DNA of 64,000 nt from Aliiroseovarius sp. Z3 (GTDB taxonomy: Bacteria; Pseudomonadota; Alphaproteobacteria; Rhodobacterales; Rhodobacteraceae), in the NCBI RefSeq assembly GCF_029105185.1, contig NZ_JAFMZK010000004.1, forward strand, positions 248,001 to 312,000, read 5' to 3'. The position numbers were made by a program, and so were the translations under genes. The notes beneath the pieces were generated by a model that was given only the letters and a program-made list of their open reading frames with translations, was not told the origin of the DNA and made no database searches. This document shows, one piece after another, positions 36,780 to 45,114 of this stretch (its first letter is position 1; the number at the start of each line of letters is the position of its first letter).

Positions 36780-38055
36780 CGGCGCATTGGCGGCCTTGCC
36801 GTTCCTGTTTGAGTTCTGGGCATTGGATCACCAATTGCCGCCGGACGGGGATTGGCGCACCTGGGTAATCATGGGCGGGCGTGGCGCGGGGAAAACCCGC
36901 GCCGGGGCCGAATGGGTGCGTGCCGAGGTTGAGGGGGCGGGGCCTTATGATCCCGGTCGCTCGCAACGGGTCGCCTTGGTGGGCGAGACCATAGATCAGG
37001 TGCGCGAGGTCATGATTTTCGGGGACAGCGGTATTTTGGCCTGCTCGCCGGCGGATCGACGACCGGAATGGCAGGCGGGGCGTCGGCGTCTGGTCTGGCC
37101 GAACGGAGCGGTGGCACAGGTGTTTTCCGCCCATGAGCCGGAAAGTCTGCGCGGCCCGCAGTTTGATGCGGCTTGGGTAGACGAATTGGCCAAGTGGAAG
37201 AAGGCCGAGGACACGTGGGATATGTTGCAGTTCGGGCTGCGGTTGGGCAGCCATCCGAGGCAGTGCGTCACCACCACGCCGCGCAATGTTGGGGTGCTGA
37301 AGGCGATTTTGAAGAACCCCTCGACCGTGGTGACACAAGCGCCGACCGAGGCCAATCGCGCCTATCTGGCGAAGAGTTTTCTTGACGAGGTGCGATCGCG
37401 CTATGCCGATACGCGTCTGGGGCGGCAAGAACTGGACGGCATGTTGTTAGAGGACACTGAAGGGGCTTTGTGGACCATGGAGGCGCTGGACAAGGCGCGC
37501 AGCACCGATGATCTGCCCGAGTTTGACCGGGTTGTTGTGGCGGTTGACCCTCCGGTCACGGGGCACAAAGGGTCGGATGATTGCGGGATCGTTGTGGCGG
37601 GCGTCGTGGTGCAGGGTGCGCCGGGGAACTGGCGTGCGGTTGTGCTGGAAGATGCCAGCGTGTCAGCTGCCACGCCGTCCCAATGGGCAGGAGCCGCGAT
37701 CGCGGCCCTGCAACGTCACGGTGCCGATCGTTTGGTGGCCGAGGTCAACCAGGGGGGTGACTTGGTGGAAAGCGTGATCCGGCAGATCGACCCAACCGTG
37801 CCGTTTCGCGCGGTGCGGGCCACGCGAGGGAAAAGTGCCCGTGCCGAACCCGTTGCTGCGCTTTATGAACAGGGGCGCGTGGCACATGCAGGCGGCATGC
37901 CGATGCTTGAGGATCAAATGTGCCGCATGACGGTACAGGGATTTGAGGGCAAGGGCAGCCCCGACCGCGTTGATGCGCTGGTCTGGGCCTTGCACGAATT
38001 GATCATCGAACCGGTTGCGAAATGGCGACGGCCACAGGTGCGTTCGCTGGGTTAA
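36637..38055 (+). CDS. GTA gp2: terminase large subunit
   Basis: A packaging ATPase-nuclease of 472 residues if it starts at TTG 36637 (AAAGGA six bases upstream). An ATG at 36706 would give 449 residues and less overlap with gp1 but has no clear ribosome-binding site. Walker A is GGRGAGKT (residues 80-87 of the longer form) and the Walker B-like FDAAWVDELAKW follows. RVVVAVDPPVTGHKGSDDCG opens the RNase H-like nuclease, whose Asp residues bind metal. It pumps host DNA into the GTA head; GTA terminases package without sequence choice. Confidence 0.93.
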   Translation: MNKVVTTPLAGPERSHSTLLRPEMKSGADWLACATQEERETFLNSLSDGALAALPFLFEFWALDHQLPPDGDWRTWVIMGGRGAGKTRAGAEWVRAEVEGAGPYDPGRSQRVALVGETIDQVREVMIFGDSGILACSPADRRPEWQAGRRRLVWPNGAVAQVFSAHEPESLRGPQFDAAWVDELAKWKKAEDTWDMLQFGLRLGSHPRQCVTTTPRNVGVLKAILKNPSTVVTQAPTEANRAYLAKSFLDEVRSRYADTRLGRQELDGMLLEDTEGALWTMEALDKARSTDDLPEFDRVVVAVDPPVTGHKGSDDCGIVVAGVVVQGAPGNWRAVVLEDASVSAATPSQWAGAAIAALQRHGADRLVAEVNQGGDLVESVIRQIDPTVPFRAVRATRGKSARAEPVAALYEQGRVAHAGGMPMLEDQMCRMTVQGFEGKGSPDRVDALVWALHELIIEPVAKWRRPQVRSLG

Positions 38056-38251
38056 ACAGTTTTTTAACCTTGGATGGCAGAGTGCAAAACATCGAAAGGC
38101 AGGGCATAGGCCACACGGTTCTTTGACCCTGACCTGATCAACACTGAGACGAAGGTTTCAACGACCGGTACTGCGATCTGCAGTTTGCCGGGCGGGAGAG
38201 ATTTGCCGGGGACACCTCCCCAACAGGACAGAACGCGAGGAGCACCAGCAT
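38056..38251. other. Spacer between GTA gp2 and gp3
   Basis: 196 bases with no supported ORF or strong hairpin. It begins with an AT-rich ACAGTTTTTTAACC stretch, which could be a transcription pause or weak terminator, and ends in the gp3 ribosome-binding site. Confidence 0.4.
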
Positions 38252-39445
38252 ATGGTATTCGACTTTCTCAAGCGGGGCGACGCTGCGCATATGGCGGCAC
38301 AACCGACCGAGACCAAAGCGTCCGCGACGGGTCCGGTCATCGCTTATGGTGGCGCGGGGCGTGTGGCCTGGAGCCCGCGTGACGTGGTCAGCCTGACCAA
38401 AACAGGCTTCGCGGCCAACCCGGTGGGTTTTCGCTCGGTCAAGCTGATTGCCGAAGCCGCTGCCGCGCTGCCCTTGGTGCTTCAGGACGACGCGCAACGG
38501 TTCGAGGCGCATCCAATTCTTGACCTGTTGGCGCGCCCCAATGCAGCGCAAGGGCGGGCGGAATTGTTCGAAGCCTTCTTTGGCCAGCTTCTGTTGACCG
38601 GCAACGGGTATTTCGAAGCGGTGCCGGGCGAAGGCGGGTCTGTGGAAGAACTGCATGTTCTGCGTTCGGACCGGATGAACCTTGTGCCGGGCGTCGATGG
38701 CTGGCCGGTGGCGTATGACTATACGGTCGGCGCGCGCAAGCACCGCTTTCATGTGGGTGAGGGCGTGTCCCCGATCTGCCACGTAAAAGCATTTCACCCA
38801 CAGGATGACCATTATGGCCTGTCGCCCCTTCAGGCTGCGGCCACGGCAATTGACGTTCATAACGCCGCCAGTCGCTGGTCGAAAGCTTTGCTGGACAATG
38901 CTGCACGTCCCTCGGGCGCCATTGTTTACAACGGAGCTGACGGGCAGGCGCAACTGAGTGCGGACCAGTATGACCGTCTGTTGTCCGAGATGGAAAGCCA
39001 TCACGTGGGGGCACGCAATGCCGGACGACCGATGCTGCTGGAGGGCGGGTTGGATTGGAAACCGATGGGGTTCAGCCCCTCGGACATGGAGTTCCAGAAA
39101 ACCAAGGAAGCCGCCGCGCGCGAGATCGCGCAGGCCTTTGGGGTGCCGCCGATGCTGATCGGCATTCCGGGTGATGCGACTTATGCAAACTATCAGGAAG
39201 CCAGCCGGGCGTTCTATCGCCTGACCGTGGTGCCTTTGGTGTCGCGTGTCGCGGCCAGTGTCGGCCATTGGCTGGCCGGGTTCACAGGCGAAAGCGTCGT
39301 GCTGAAACCCGATCTTGATCAAGTGCCGGCGCTGTCTGCCGAGCGCGACCAACAATGGCGTCGCGTGGCCGAGGCAAGTTTTCTGTCGGATGCCGAGAAA
39401 CGCAGCCTTCTGGGTCTGCCGCCGCTGGCATCTGACGACGTGTAA
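38252..39445 (+). CDS. GTA gp3: portal protein (HK97 family)
   Basis: A 397-residue HK97-type portal. Family segments include NPVGFRSVKLIAEAAAALPL, RPNAAQGRAELFEAFFGQLL, LTGNGYFEAVPGEGG and AFGVPPMLIGIPGDATYANY. It forms the ring through which DNA enters and leaves the head. GGAGCACC lies upstream of the ATG. A 196-base spacer without a recognisable gene separates it from gp2. Confidence 0.95.
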   Translation: MVFDFLKRGDAAHMAAQPTETKASATGPVIAYGGAGRVAWSPRDVVSLTKTGFAANPVGFRSVKLIAEAAAALPLVLQDDAQRFEAHPILDLLARPNAAQGRAELFEAFFGQLLLTGNGYFEAVPGEGGSVEELHVLRSDRMNLVPGVDGWPVAYDYTVGARKHRFHVGEGVSPICHVKAFHPQDDHYGLSPLQAAATAIDVHNAASRWSKALLDNAARPSGAIVYNGADGQAQLSADQYDRLLSEMESHHVGARNAGRPMLLEGGLDWKPMGFSPSDMEFQKTKEAAAREIAQAFGVPPMLIGIPGDATYANYQEASRAFYRLTVVPLVSRVAASVGHWLAGFTGESVVLKPDLDQVPALSAERDQQWRRVAEASFLSDAEKRSLLGLPPLASDDV

Positions 39446-39462
39446 CCAACGAGGAAAAGCAC

Positions 39463-40035
39463 ATGAGCGATTTCCGGCCCGATCTTGGGCTTGAGCATAA
39501 ATTCGTCAAGCTGGGCGATACGTCCGAGGTCGATGAGGGCATCCTGATTGAGGGTTACGCCAGCTTCTTCGATCAGTGCGACACAGGGGGCGACATCGTG
39601 GCCCCAGGCGCCTATGGCAAATCTCTGCGGGCGCTGAAAAAGGCGGATCGCGGCGTGAAGATGCTGTGGCAACACGACCCGGCCCAGCCCATCGGTGTCT
39701 GGGACGAGGTGCGCGAGGATGCGCGCGGGCTTTACGTCAAGGGTCGCATTCTGACGGATGTTGCCAAGGGGCGGGAGGCCGCCGCGCTGATCGAGGCGGG
39801 CGCGATTGACGGTTTGTCGATCGGCTATCGCACCAAGCGGGCCACCAAGAACGACAAGGGCCAACGGCTTTTGACCGAGTTGGAGCTGTGGGAGGTGTCG
39901 CTTGTCACCTTCCCGATGCTTCCGACGGCGCGGGTGGGGGCGAAGGGCGATGCGCCCGGTGCCGATGAGACCACGTTGCGTGAACTGGCAGCTTCGATCA
40001 CGGAAGCCCGCCATATGCTGGCCCGTCACCGCTGA
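39463..40035 (+). CDS. GTA gp4: HK97-family prohead protease
   Basis: A 190-residue protease. ILIEGYASFFDQCDTGGDIV and PGAYGKSLRALKKA, then MLWQHDPAQPIG (catalytic His region) and IDGLSIGYRTKRATK (catalytic Ser region) match the U35 prohead protease family. It cleaves the capsid N-terminus during head maturation. It begins 17 bases after gp3, leaving no room for the g3.5 gene found between them in R. capsulatus. Confidence 0.93.
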   Translation: MSDFRPDLGLEHKFVKLGDTSEVDEGILIEGYASFFDQCDTGGDIVAPGAYGKSLRALKKADRGVKMLWQHDPAQPIGVWDEVREDARGLYVKGRILTDVAKGREAAALIEAGAIDGLSIGYRTKRATKNDKGQRLLTELELWEVSLVTFPMLPTARVGAKGDAPGADETTLRELAASITEARHMLARHR

Positions 40036-40069
40036 GCCAGCGATCTGAACCCCTGAAAAGGACCCATAG

Positions 40070-41284
40070 ATGAGCAAGAACGAGACCAAAGCTCAGGGCC
40101 AGTCGGCCGCGACTGGCGTGACACCGGCTGCCGAGGTGAAGACCGCATTGGCTGGCTTCATGAGTGATATCAATGCCTTTCACAACGATATTTCGACCAA
40201 ACTTCAACAACAGGAAGAGCGACTGACCATGCTGGATCGCAAATCACACATCACATCCAAGTCCACAGCGGCGCGTCCGCACCTTGCTGCCGCTGCCGAT
40301 CTGGAAGCACCGCATCAGAAAGCGTTTGAAGCGTATCTGCGCTCCGGCGACGACGATGGTTTGCGCGGTCTGGAGCTGGAAAGCAAGGCCATGTCGACCG
40401 CGGTTGCCGGGGACGGTGGTTATCTGGTTGATCCGCAAACTGCAGATACCATCCAGAGCGTTCTGAAATCCACCGCGTCGTTGCGTGCTGTTGCGAATGT
40501 GGTGAATGTCGAAGCGACGTCCTATGATGTTCTGATCGACCATTCCGATGTTGGTTCGGGTTGGGCGACGGAAACTGACCCGTCGGTTGAAACCGGCACG
40601 CCATCGATTGAGCGTATCACCATCCCCCTTCACGAGTTGTCCGCGCTGCCAAAGGCATCGCAACGCCTGCTGGATGACAGCGCGTTCGAGATCGAGACCT
40701 GGTTGGCCGGTCGCATTGCCGACAAGTTTGCCCGCGCCGAAGCCGGTGCCTTCATTTCAGGCGATGGTATCGACAAACCCAAGGGCATTCTGGCGCACCC
40801 CTCGGTGGACAATGATATCTGGACCTGGGGCAATCTGGGCTATGTCGTGACTGGCACCTCGGGTGATTTCGATGCGTCGAACCCGGCAGATGCGATCATC
40901 GATCTGGTCTATGCGTTGGATGCCGAATACCGCGCGGGCGCGAAATTCGTCATGAACTCGAAAACCGCGGGGGCGGTGCGTAAGATGAAGGATATGGATG
41001 GCCGCTTCCTGTGGTCGGACGGCTTGGCCGCTGGTGAACCGGCGCGCCTGCTGGGCTATCCCGTGCTGATCGCCGAGGATATGCCGGATATCGGCGCAGA
41101 CACGACCCCGATTGCCTTTGGCGATTTCGGATCGGGCTATACGATTGCCGAACGTCCCGATACCCGCATCCTGCGCGACCCGTTTTCGGCCAAGCCGCAT
41201 GTGCTGTTCTATGCGACCAAGCGCGTGGGCGGCGATGTCAGCGACTTCGCAGCAATCAAGCTTTTGAAGTTCTCGGTCTCGTAA
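40070..41284 (+). CDS. GTA gp5: HK97-family major capsid protein
   Basis: A 404-residue capsid precursor. The N-terminal 110 residues form a coiled-coil scaffold (IEEDINAFHNDIS-like DINAFHNDISTKLQQQEERL), expected to be removed by gp4. The mature HK97 fold begins near SKAMSTAVAGDGGYLVDPQT and includes WLAGRIADKFARAEAGAFIS, FVMNSKTAGAVRKMKD and YTIAERPDTRILRDPF. It builds the small oblate or icosahedral GTA head. AAAGGA is upstream, and a cluster of hairpins follows the gene. Confidence 0.96.
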   Translation: MSKNETKAQGQSAATGVTPAAEVKTALAGFMSDINAFHNDISTKLQQQEERLTMLDRKSHITSKSTAARPHLAAAADLEAPHQKAFEAYLRSGDDDGLRGLELESKAMSTAVAGDGGYLVDPQTADTIQSVLKSTASLRAVANVVNVEATSYDVLIDHSDVGSGWATETDPSVETGTPSIERITIPLHELSALPKASQRLLDDSAFEIETWLAGRIADKFARAEAGAFISGDGIDKPKGILAHPSVDNDIWTWGNLGYVVTGTSGDFDASNPADAIIDLVYALDAEYRAGAKFVMNSKTAGAVRKMKDMDGRFLWSDGLAAGEPARLLGYPVLIAEDMPDIGADTTPIAFGDFGSGYTIAERPDTRILRDPFSAKPHVLFYATKRVGGDVSDFAAIKLLKFSVS

Positions 41285-41300
41285 GAGCCTGAACCCGAGC

Positions 41301-41399
41301 CCCGTACCCTGCCTTAACCCGGCAGGTGCGGGACCGGGCGCGCGCCGGCCTCACCCCGTGTTGTCTAGCTGCTCCCCCTCCGTCCGAGCAACGCGGACG
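41301..41399 (+). promoter_or_regulatory. Hairpin-rich spacer after the capsid gene
   Basis: CCCGTACCCTGCC (41301-41313) pairs with GGCAGGTGCGGG (41321-41332) with one bulge, and CGTCCG (41381-41386) pairs with CGGACG (41394-41399). No U-tract follows either. The 171-base gap is by far the longest in the gp3-gp15 run and could set mRNA decay or partial termination between capsid and tail genes. Confidence 0.5.
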
Positions 41400-41455
41400 G
41401 TGCGCGCCCACCTTGTTTCAAGTGACGTGAGGGACCCGAATTTCGGAGATAATCC

Positions 41456-42067
41456 ATGATGTTAGTCGAGCAGACCACAGTGCCGGGCGCGGTCCTTCCG
41501 GTCGCCCAATTCAAGGACCACTTGCGGCTGGGCACCGGGTTTGCCGATGACGGGGTGCAGGATGCCGTGCTGGAAACATATCTGAGGGCTGCAGTTGCCG
41601 CCATCGAAGCGCGCACCGGCAAGATCCTTCTGTCCCGCAGCTTTACCTGGACGCTGACCGCATGGCGCGACCTGGCCACACAGGCGTTGCCGGTGGCCCC
41701 TGTCAGCCAAATCACCAGTCTGAAGATCATTGACCGCCTTGGGGGCGAAGAAGTGATCAACTCAGCGCGCTATGTGTTGGAACCCGATATGCACCGACCG
41801 CGGTTGGTGTCGACCGGCCTGTGTTTGCCAGCCATCCCGGTGGGCGGGCAGGTGGTGATCGGGTTCGAAGCCGGGTTTAGCGCCGATTGGGCGGGTATGC
41901 CCGCCGATCTGGCGCAAGCCGTGATGCTTCTGGCCGCGTCCTATTATGAAAACCGGGCAGATGCAGGCGATGCGGCGATGGGACAAAGTCGGTGGCCATC
42001 AGCAGTTGCCGCGTTGATCCAACGCTATCGCACCGTGCGCCTGTTTGGCGGTGGGGGTGCCCGATGA
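41456..42067 (+). CDS. GTA gp6: head-tail connector (adaptor)
   Basis: A 203-residue protein with LPVAQFKDHLRLGTGFADDG, AVLETYLRAAVAAIEARTGK and LAQAVMLLAASYYENRAD, the pattern of the phage gp6-like head-tail connector family. In the R. capsulatus particle the equivalent protein binds the portal. CGGAGA lies upstream of the ATG. Its stop overlaps gp7 by four bases. Confidence 0.88.
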   Translation: MMLVEQTTVPGAVLPVAQFKDHLRLGTGFADDGVQDAVLETYLRAAVAAIEARTGKILLSRSFTWTLTAWRDLATQALPVAPVSQITSLKIIDRLGGEEVINSARYVLEPDMHRPRLVSTGLCLPAIPVGGQVVIGFEAGFSADWAGMPADLAQAVMLLAASYYENRADAGDAAMGQSRWPSAVAALIQRYRTVRLFGGGGAR

Positions 42068-42402
42068 AGCCGCCTGTCCTGAACCGCAAGCTGACGCTGG
42101 AAGCGCCAGTGCGCATGCCGGACGGCGCGGGGGGGTTCACCCAAAGCTGGCAGGCGTTGGGCGAGATGTGGGCCGAGATCAAGCCGCGCACCGGGCGTGA
42201 ACGCGCCGCTGGGTTCGCCACCGTTTCGACCATTGCGTTTCGCATCACGGTGCGCGCGGCACCGGATGGCGCCCCGTCGCGCCCGGAGCCGGACCAGAGG
42301 TTTCGCGCCGGTTCACGCCTGTTTCGCATCCTTGCCGTGACCGAGGCCGATGCAGGCGCGCATTACCTGACCTGTTTTGCACAAGAGGAGGTGTCGGCAT
42401 GA
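42064..42402 (+). CDS. GTA gp7: head-tail adaptor (stopper)
   Basis: A 112-residue protein; the start at 42064 overlaps gp6 (ATGA). LNRKLTLEAPVRMPDGAGGF and FRAGSRLFRILAVTEADAG match the phage head-tail adaptor (SPP1 gp16-like) family, which plugs or stops the portal channel. It overlaps gp8 by four bases. Confidence 0.87.
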   Translation: MKPPVLNRKLTLEAPVRMPDGAGGFTQSWQALGEMWAEIKPRTGRERAAGFATVSTIAFRITVRAAPDGAPSRPEPDQRFRAGSRLFRILAVTEADAGAHYLTCFAQEEVSA

Positions 42403-42809
42403 GCTATGGTGTTTCGGCGGCCTTACAACAGGCGGTGTACCAACAACTTGCGACGGACACGACCCTGTCGGCGTTGGTGGCCGGTGCGATCTATGACGCG
42501 GTGCCCGCCGGGATCATCACCGGCACCTATGTCAGCCTTGGGCCTGAAGATGTGCGCGAACGGTCGGACATGACCGGGCATGGCGCCCTGCACGAAATCA
42601 CCGTCAGCGTGGTGACGGACGAGGCGGGCTTTCAAACCGCCAAAGAGGTGGCTGCCGCCGTCAGCGATGCGTTGGTGGATGCTGCGCTGACCTTGGCCCG
42701 AGGCCAGCTTGTTTACCTGAATTTCCATCGCGCGCGGGCGCGGCGGGTCGAAGATGCCGATGTGCGTCGGATCGACCTGTTTTTCCGCGCGCGTGTTCAA
42801 GACGACTAA
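42399..42809 (+). CDS. GTA gp8: DUF3168 tail terminator-like protein
   Basis: A 136-residue protein of the DUF3168 family: MSYGVSAALQQAVYQQLATD, VPAGIITGTYVSLGPEDVRE and RVEDADVRRIDLFFRARVQ. In the GTA structure this position is the tail terminator that caps the tube. It overlaps gp7 and precedes gp9 by 21 bases. Confidence 0.87.
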   Translation: MSYGVSAALQQAVYQQLATDTTLSALVAGAIYDAVPAGIITGTYVSLGPEDVRERSDMTGHGALHEITVSVVTDEAGFQTAKEVAAAVSDALVDAALTLARGQLVYLNFHRARARRVEDADVRRIDLFFRARVQDD

Positions 42810-42830
42810 CCCTAACTACGGAGTGATCCC

Positions 42831-43244
42831 ATGGCTGCCCAAAACGGCAAGGACCTTTTGATCAAGCTCGACATGACCGGAAGTGGCGTGTTCGAGACCA
42901 TTGCGGGCCTTCGGGCCACGCGCCTGAGCTTCAATGCGGAAAGCGTTGATGTGACCAGTCTGGAAAGCACAGGTGGCTGGCGCGAGTTGCTGGGTGGGGC
43001 AGGTGTGAAATCCGCCTCGATCTCGGGCTCGGGTGTGTTCAAGGATGCGACCACGGATGAACGGGCGCGGCAGGTCTTTTTTGACAATGAAGTGCCGGAT
43101 TTCCAGGTGATCGTGCCTGACTTCGGCGTCGTTGAAGGGCCGTTCATGATCACCTCGGTTGAATATGCAGGATCGCATAACGGCGAGGCGACATATGAGC
43201 TGTCGATGGCTTCGGCGGGCGAACTTAGCTTCACGGCGCTGTGA
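42831..43244 (+). CDS. GTA gp9: major tail tube protein (TP901-1 family)
   Basis: A 137-residue protein with MAAQNGKDLLIKLDMTGSGV, RLSFNAESVDVTSLESTGGW and FQVIVPDFGVVEGPFMITSV, the pattern of the TP901-1 major tail family. It polymerises into the tail tube. GGAG lies upstream. It overlaps gp10 by four bases. Confidence 0.9.
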   Translation: MAAQNGKDLLIKLDMTGSGVFETIAGLRATRLSFNAESVDVTSLESTGGWRELLGGAGVKSASISGSGVFKDATTDERARQVFFDNEVPDFQVIVPDFGVVEGPFMITSVEYAGSHNGEATYELSMASAGELSFTAL

Positions 43245-43579
43245 CCATGGCAAACCCCTGGACAGGCGAGGTCACGTTGGAGATCGACGGCACCCCCCAT
43301 GTCATGAAGCTGACACTTGGGGTGCTGGCCGAATTGGAAACCCAGTTGGGTGAGGACACGATCATCGGGTTGGTCGAACGGTTCGAAAGCGGTGCGTTTT
43401 CAAGCCGGGATGTTCTGGCCCTGATCGTCGCTGGCTTGCGGGGCGGTGGCTGGCAAGGGCGGGCGCAGGACTTGCTTGCGGCCGAGATTGCCGGTGGCCC
43501 GGTCCGCGCTGCGCAAGCGGCTGGGCAGTTGCTAAGCCGTGCCTTCGCCACGCCCGCCCCGGAAGAGGCGCAAACATGA
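43241..43579 (+). CDS. GTA gp10: tail assembly chaperone-type protein
   Basis: A 112-residue protein, starting either at GTG 43241 (overlapping the gp9 stop) or ATG 43247 (MANPWTGEVTLEIDGTPHV). LTLGVLAELETQLGEDTIIG and FSSRDVLALIVAGLRGGGW match the GTA g10 family. By position before the tape measure it is a likely tail chaperone. It overlaps the next gene by four bases. Confidence 0.83.
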   Translation: MTMANPWTGEVTLEIDGTPHVMKLTLGVLAELETQLGEDTIIGLVERFESGAFSSRDVLALIVAGLRGGGWQGRAQDLLAAEIAGGPVRAAQAAGQLLSRAFATPAPEEAQT

Positions 43580-43797
43580 GTTCTGGTCTTGCCTTCGATT
43601 GGCCCGGTCTGATGCGGCTGGGTCTGGGTCGGCTTGGATTGCACCCAGATCAATTCTGGGCGCTGACACCTGTCGAGCTGATCGTGATGGCCGGGCTGGA
43701 TAACCAACCTGCTCCGTGCCTTCGGGCGCGGTTGGAAGAACTGGCTCTGGCGTTTCCTGATGCGCGGGTCAGCCCAATGGAAGGACATGACGAATGA
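43576..43797 (+). CDS. GTA gp10.1: small tail assembly chaperone
   Basis: A 73-residue protein with LAFDWPGLMRLGLGRLGLHP and FWALTPVELIVMAGLD, typical of the small rcc01693-like GTA tail assembly chaperone. The FWALTPxEL pattern is shared with phage chaperones that bind the tape measure. It overlaps both neighbours by four bases. Confidence 0.85.
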   Translation: MSSGLAFDWPGLMRLGLGRLGLHPDQFWALTPVELIVMAGLDNQPAPCLRARLEELALAFPDARVSPMEGHDE

Positions 43798-44447
43798 ATG
43801 GATTGGATAGCTTTGACGAACAGATCGACGCGCTGGAAACGGCCCTGGGGGGCGCACAGGCGATGACCGCCGGGTTTGTGTTCGAACTCAGGGGTATGCA
43901 TTCGACGGTCTCGGACCTGAGCGCGGATGTGAACACGTTGTCGTCTGGCATTTCGTCGGGATTGCGCAAGGCGTTTGATGGTCTGGTCTTTGATGGCATG
44001 AAGCTGTCGGACGCTTTGAAAGTCGTGGCGCAATCCATGTCGCAGGCGGCCTATAATGCTGCAATCAAGCCCGTTACCGGACATTTCGGCGACATTCTGG
44101 GGCAGGCGGTGGGGGCTGTGACCAACGCCTTCCTTCCGTTTGAAAAGGGCGGCGCTTTTGCGCAAGGGCGCGTGGTGCCGTTTGCCAAGGGCGGGGTTGT
44201 GTCAAGCGCCACGGCTTTCCCGATGCGCGGGGCAACGGGTTTGATGGGCGAGGCTGGACCAGAGGCGATTATGCCGCTGGCCCGTGGCGCGGATGGCCGA
44301 TTGGGCGTGCAAGCTGGGGGCGGGGGCCGCCCTGTCAATATCACAATGAATATCTCGACCCCCGACGTTGAGGGGTTCAGGCGGTCGCAAAGCCAGATCG
44401 CTGCGCAGATGTCGCGCGCGCTGTCACGTGGTCAGCGCCACCGCTAG
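43794..44447 (+). CDS. GTA gp11: tail tape measure protein
   Basis: A 217-residue protein with helical N-terminal half (DEQIDALETALGGAQAMTAG, STVSDLSADVNTLSSGISSG), a hydrophobic middle and a C-terminal segment (GLMGEAGPEAIMPLARGADG) shared by tape-measure proteins. Its short length agrees with the short GTA tail. It overlaps gp10.1 by four bases and precedes gp12 by 34. Confidence 0.88.
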   Translation: MNGLDSFDEQIDALETALGGAQAMTAGFVFELRGMHSTVSDLSADVNTLSSGISSGLRKAFDGLVFDGMKLSDALKVVAQSMSQAAYNAAIKPVTGHFGDILGQAVGAVTNAFLPFEKGGAFAQGRVVPFAKGGVVSSATAFPMRGATGLMGEAGPEAIMPLARGADGRLGVQAGGGGRPVNITMNISTPDVEGFRRSQSQIAAQMSRALSRGQRHR

Positions 44448-44481
44448 TTCGCAGTCATTTCGAAGCTAGGAGGGTTTCCCC

Positions 44482-45114
44482 ATGTCTTTTCACGAGGTCC
44501 GGTTTCCGGCAAATCTGAGCTTTGGGTCCGTTGGCGGCCCGGAACGGCGCACCGAGGTTGTGACGCTGGCCAACGGGTTCGAAGAACGTAACACCCCTTG
44601 GCAGCATTCCCGCCGTCGCTATGACGCGGGCATCGGCATGCGTTCGCTTGATGATGTGGAAACGCTGATTGCGTTTTTCGAGGCGCGGCGCGGGCAGCTT
44701 GTCGGGTTTCGCTGGAAGGATTGGTCCGACTATAAAAGCAGCCTGCCGTCGAAGCCCCCCGAATACACGGATCAGATTATCGCCTGGGGTGATGGTGGAA
44801 CGACCGAGTTTCCGTTGATCAAGATCTATCGCTCGGGCGAAGAAACCTATGCCCGCCCCATTCAGAAGCCGGTTGAGGGCACGGTCAAACTGGGCCTGAA
44901 GGGCGATCCGCTAAGCGAAGGCACACATTTCACGGTGGATTACACCACGGGGAAAGTGACATTCATGACCGCGCCGGAGACCGGGGCAGAAGTCACGGCA
45001 GGCTATGAGTTTGACGTGCCCGTTCGGTTTGACACGGATCGTATTCACACATCGGTCGCTTCGTTCCAAGCGGGTGATGCGCCAAATGTTCCAGTGGTGG
45101 AGGTGCGGGTCTGA
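44482..45114 (+). CDS. GTA gp12: DUF2460 distal tail protein
   Basis: A 210-residue DUF2460 protein: HEVRFPANLSFGSVGGPERR, ERNTPWQHSRRRYDAGIGMR and FEARRGQLVGFRWKDWSDYK. It forms the ring joining the tail tube to the baseplate hub. It has AGGAGG upstream and overlaps gp13 by one base (TGATG). Confidence 0.92.
   Translation: MSFHEVRFPANLSFGSVGGPERRTEVVTLANGFEERNTPWQHSRRRYDAGIGMRSLDDVETLIAFFEARRGQLVGFRWKDWSDYKSSLPSKPPEYTDQIIAWGDGGTTEFPLIKIYRSGEETYARPIQKPVEGTVKLGLKGDPLSEGTHFTVDYTTGKVTFMTAPETGAEVTAGYEFDVPVRFDTDRIHTSVASFQAGDAPNVPVVEVRV

Noticed and set aside
38138-39355. 405-codon minus-strand frame opposite the GTA portal gene
   Set aside because: The portal reading on the plus strand has strong family motifs; the antisense frame has none.
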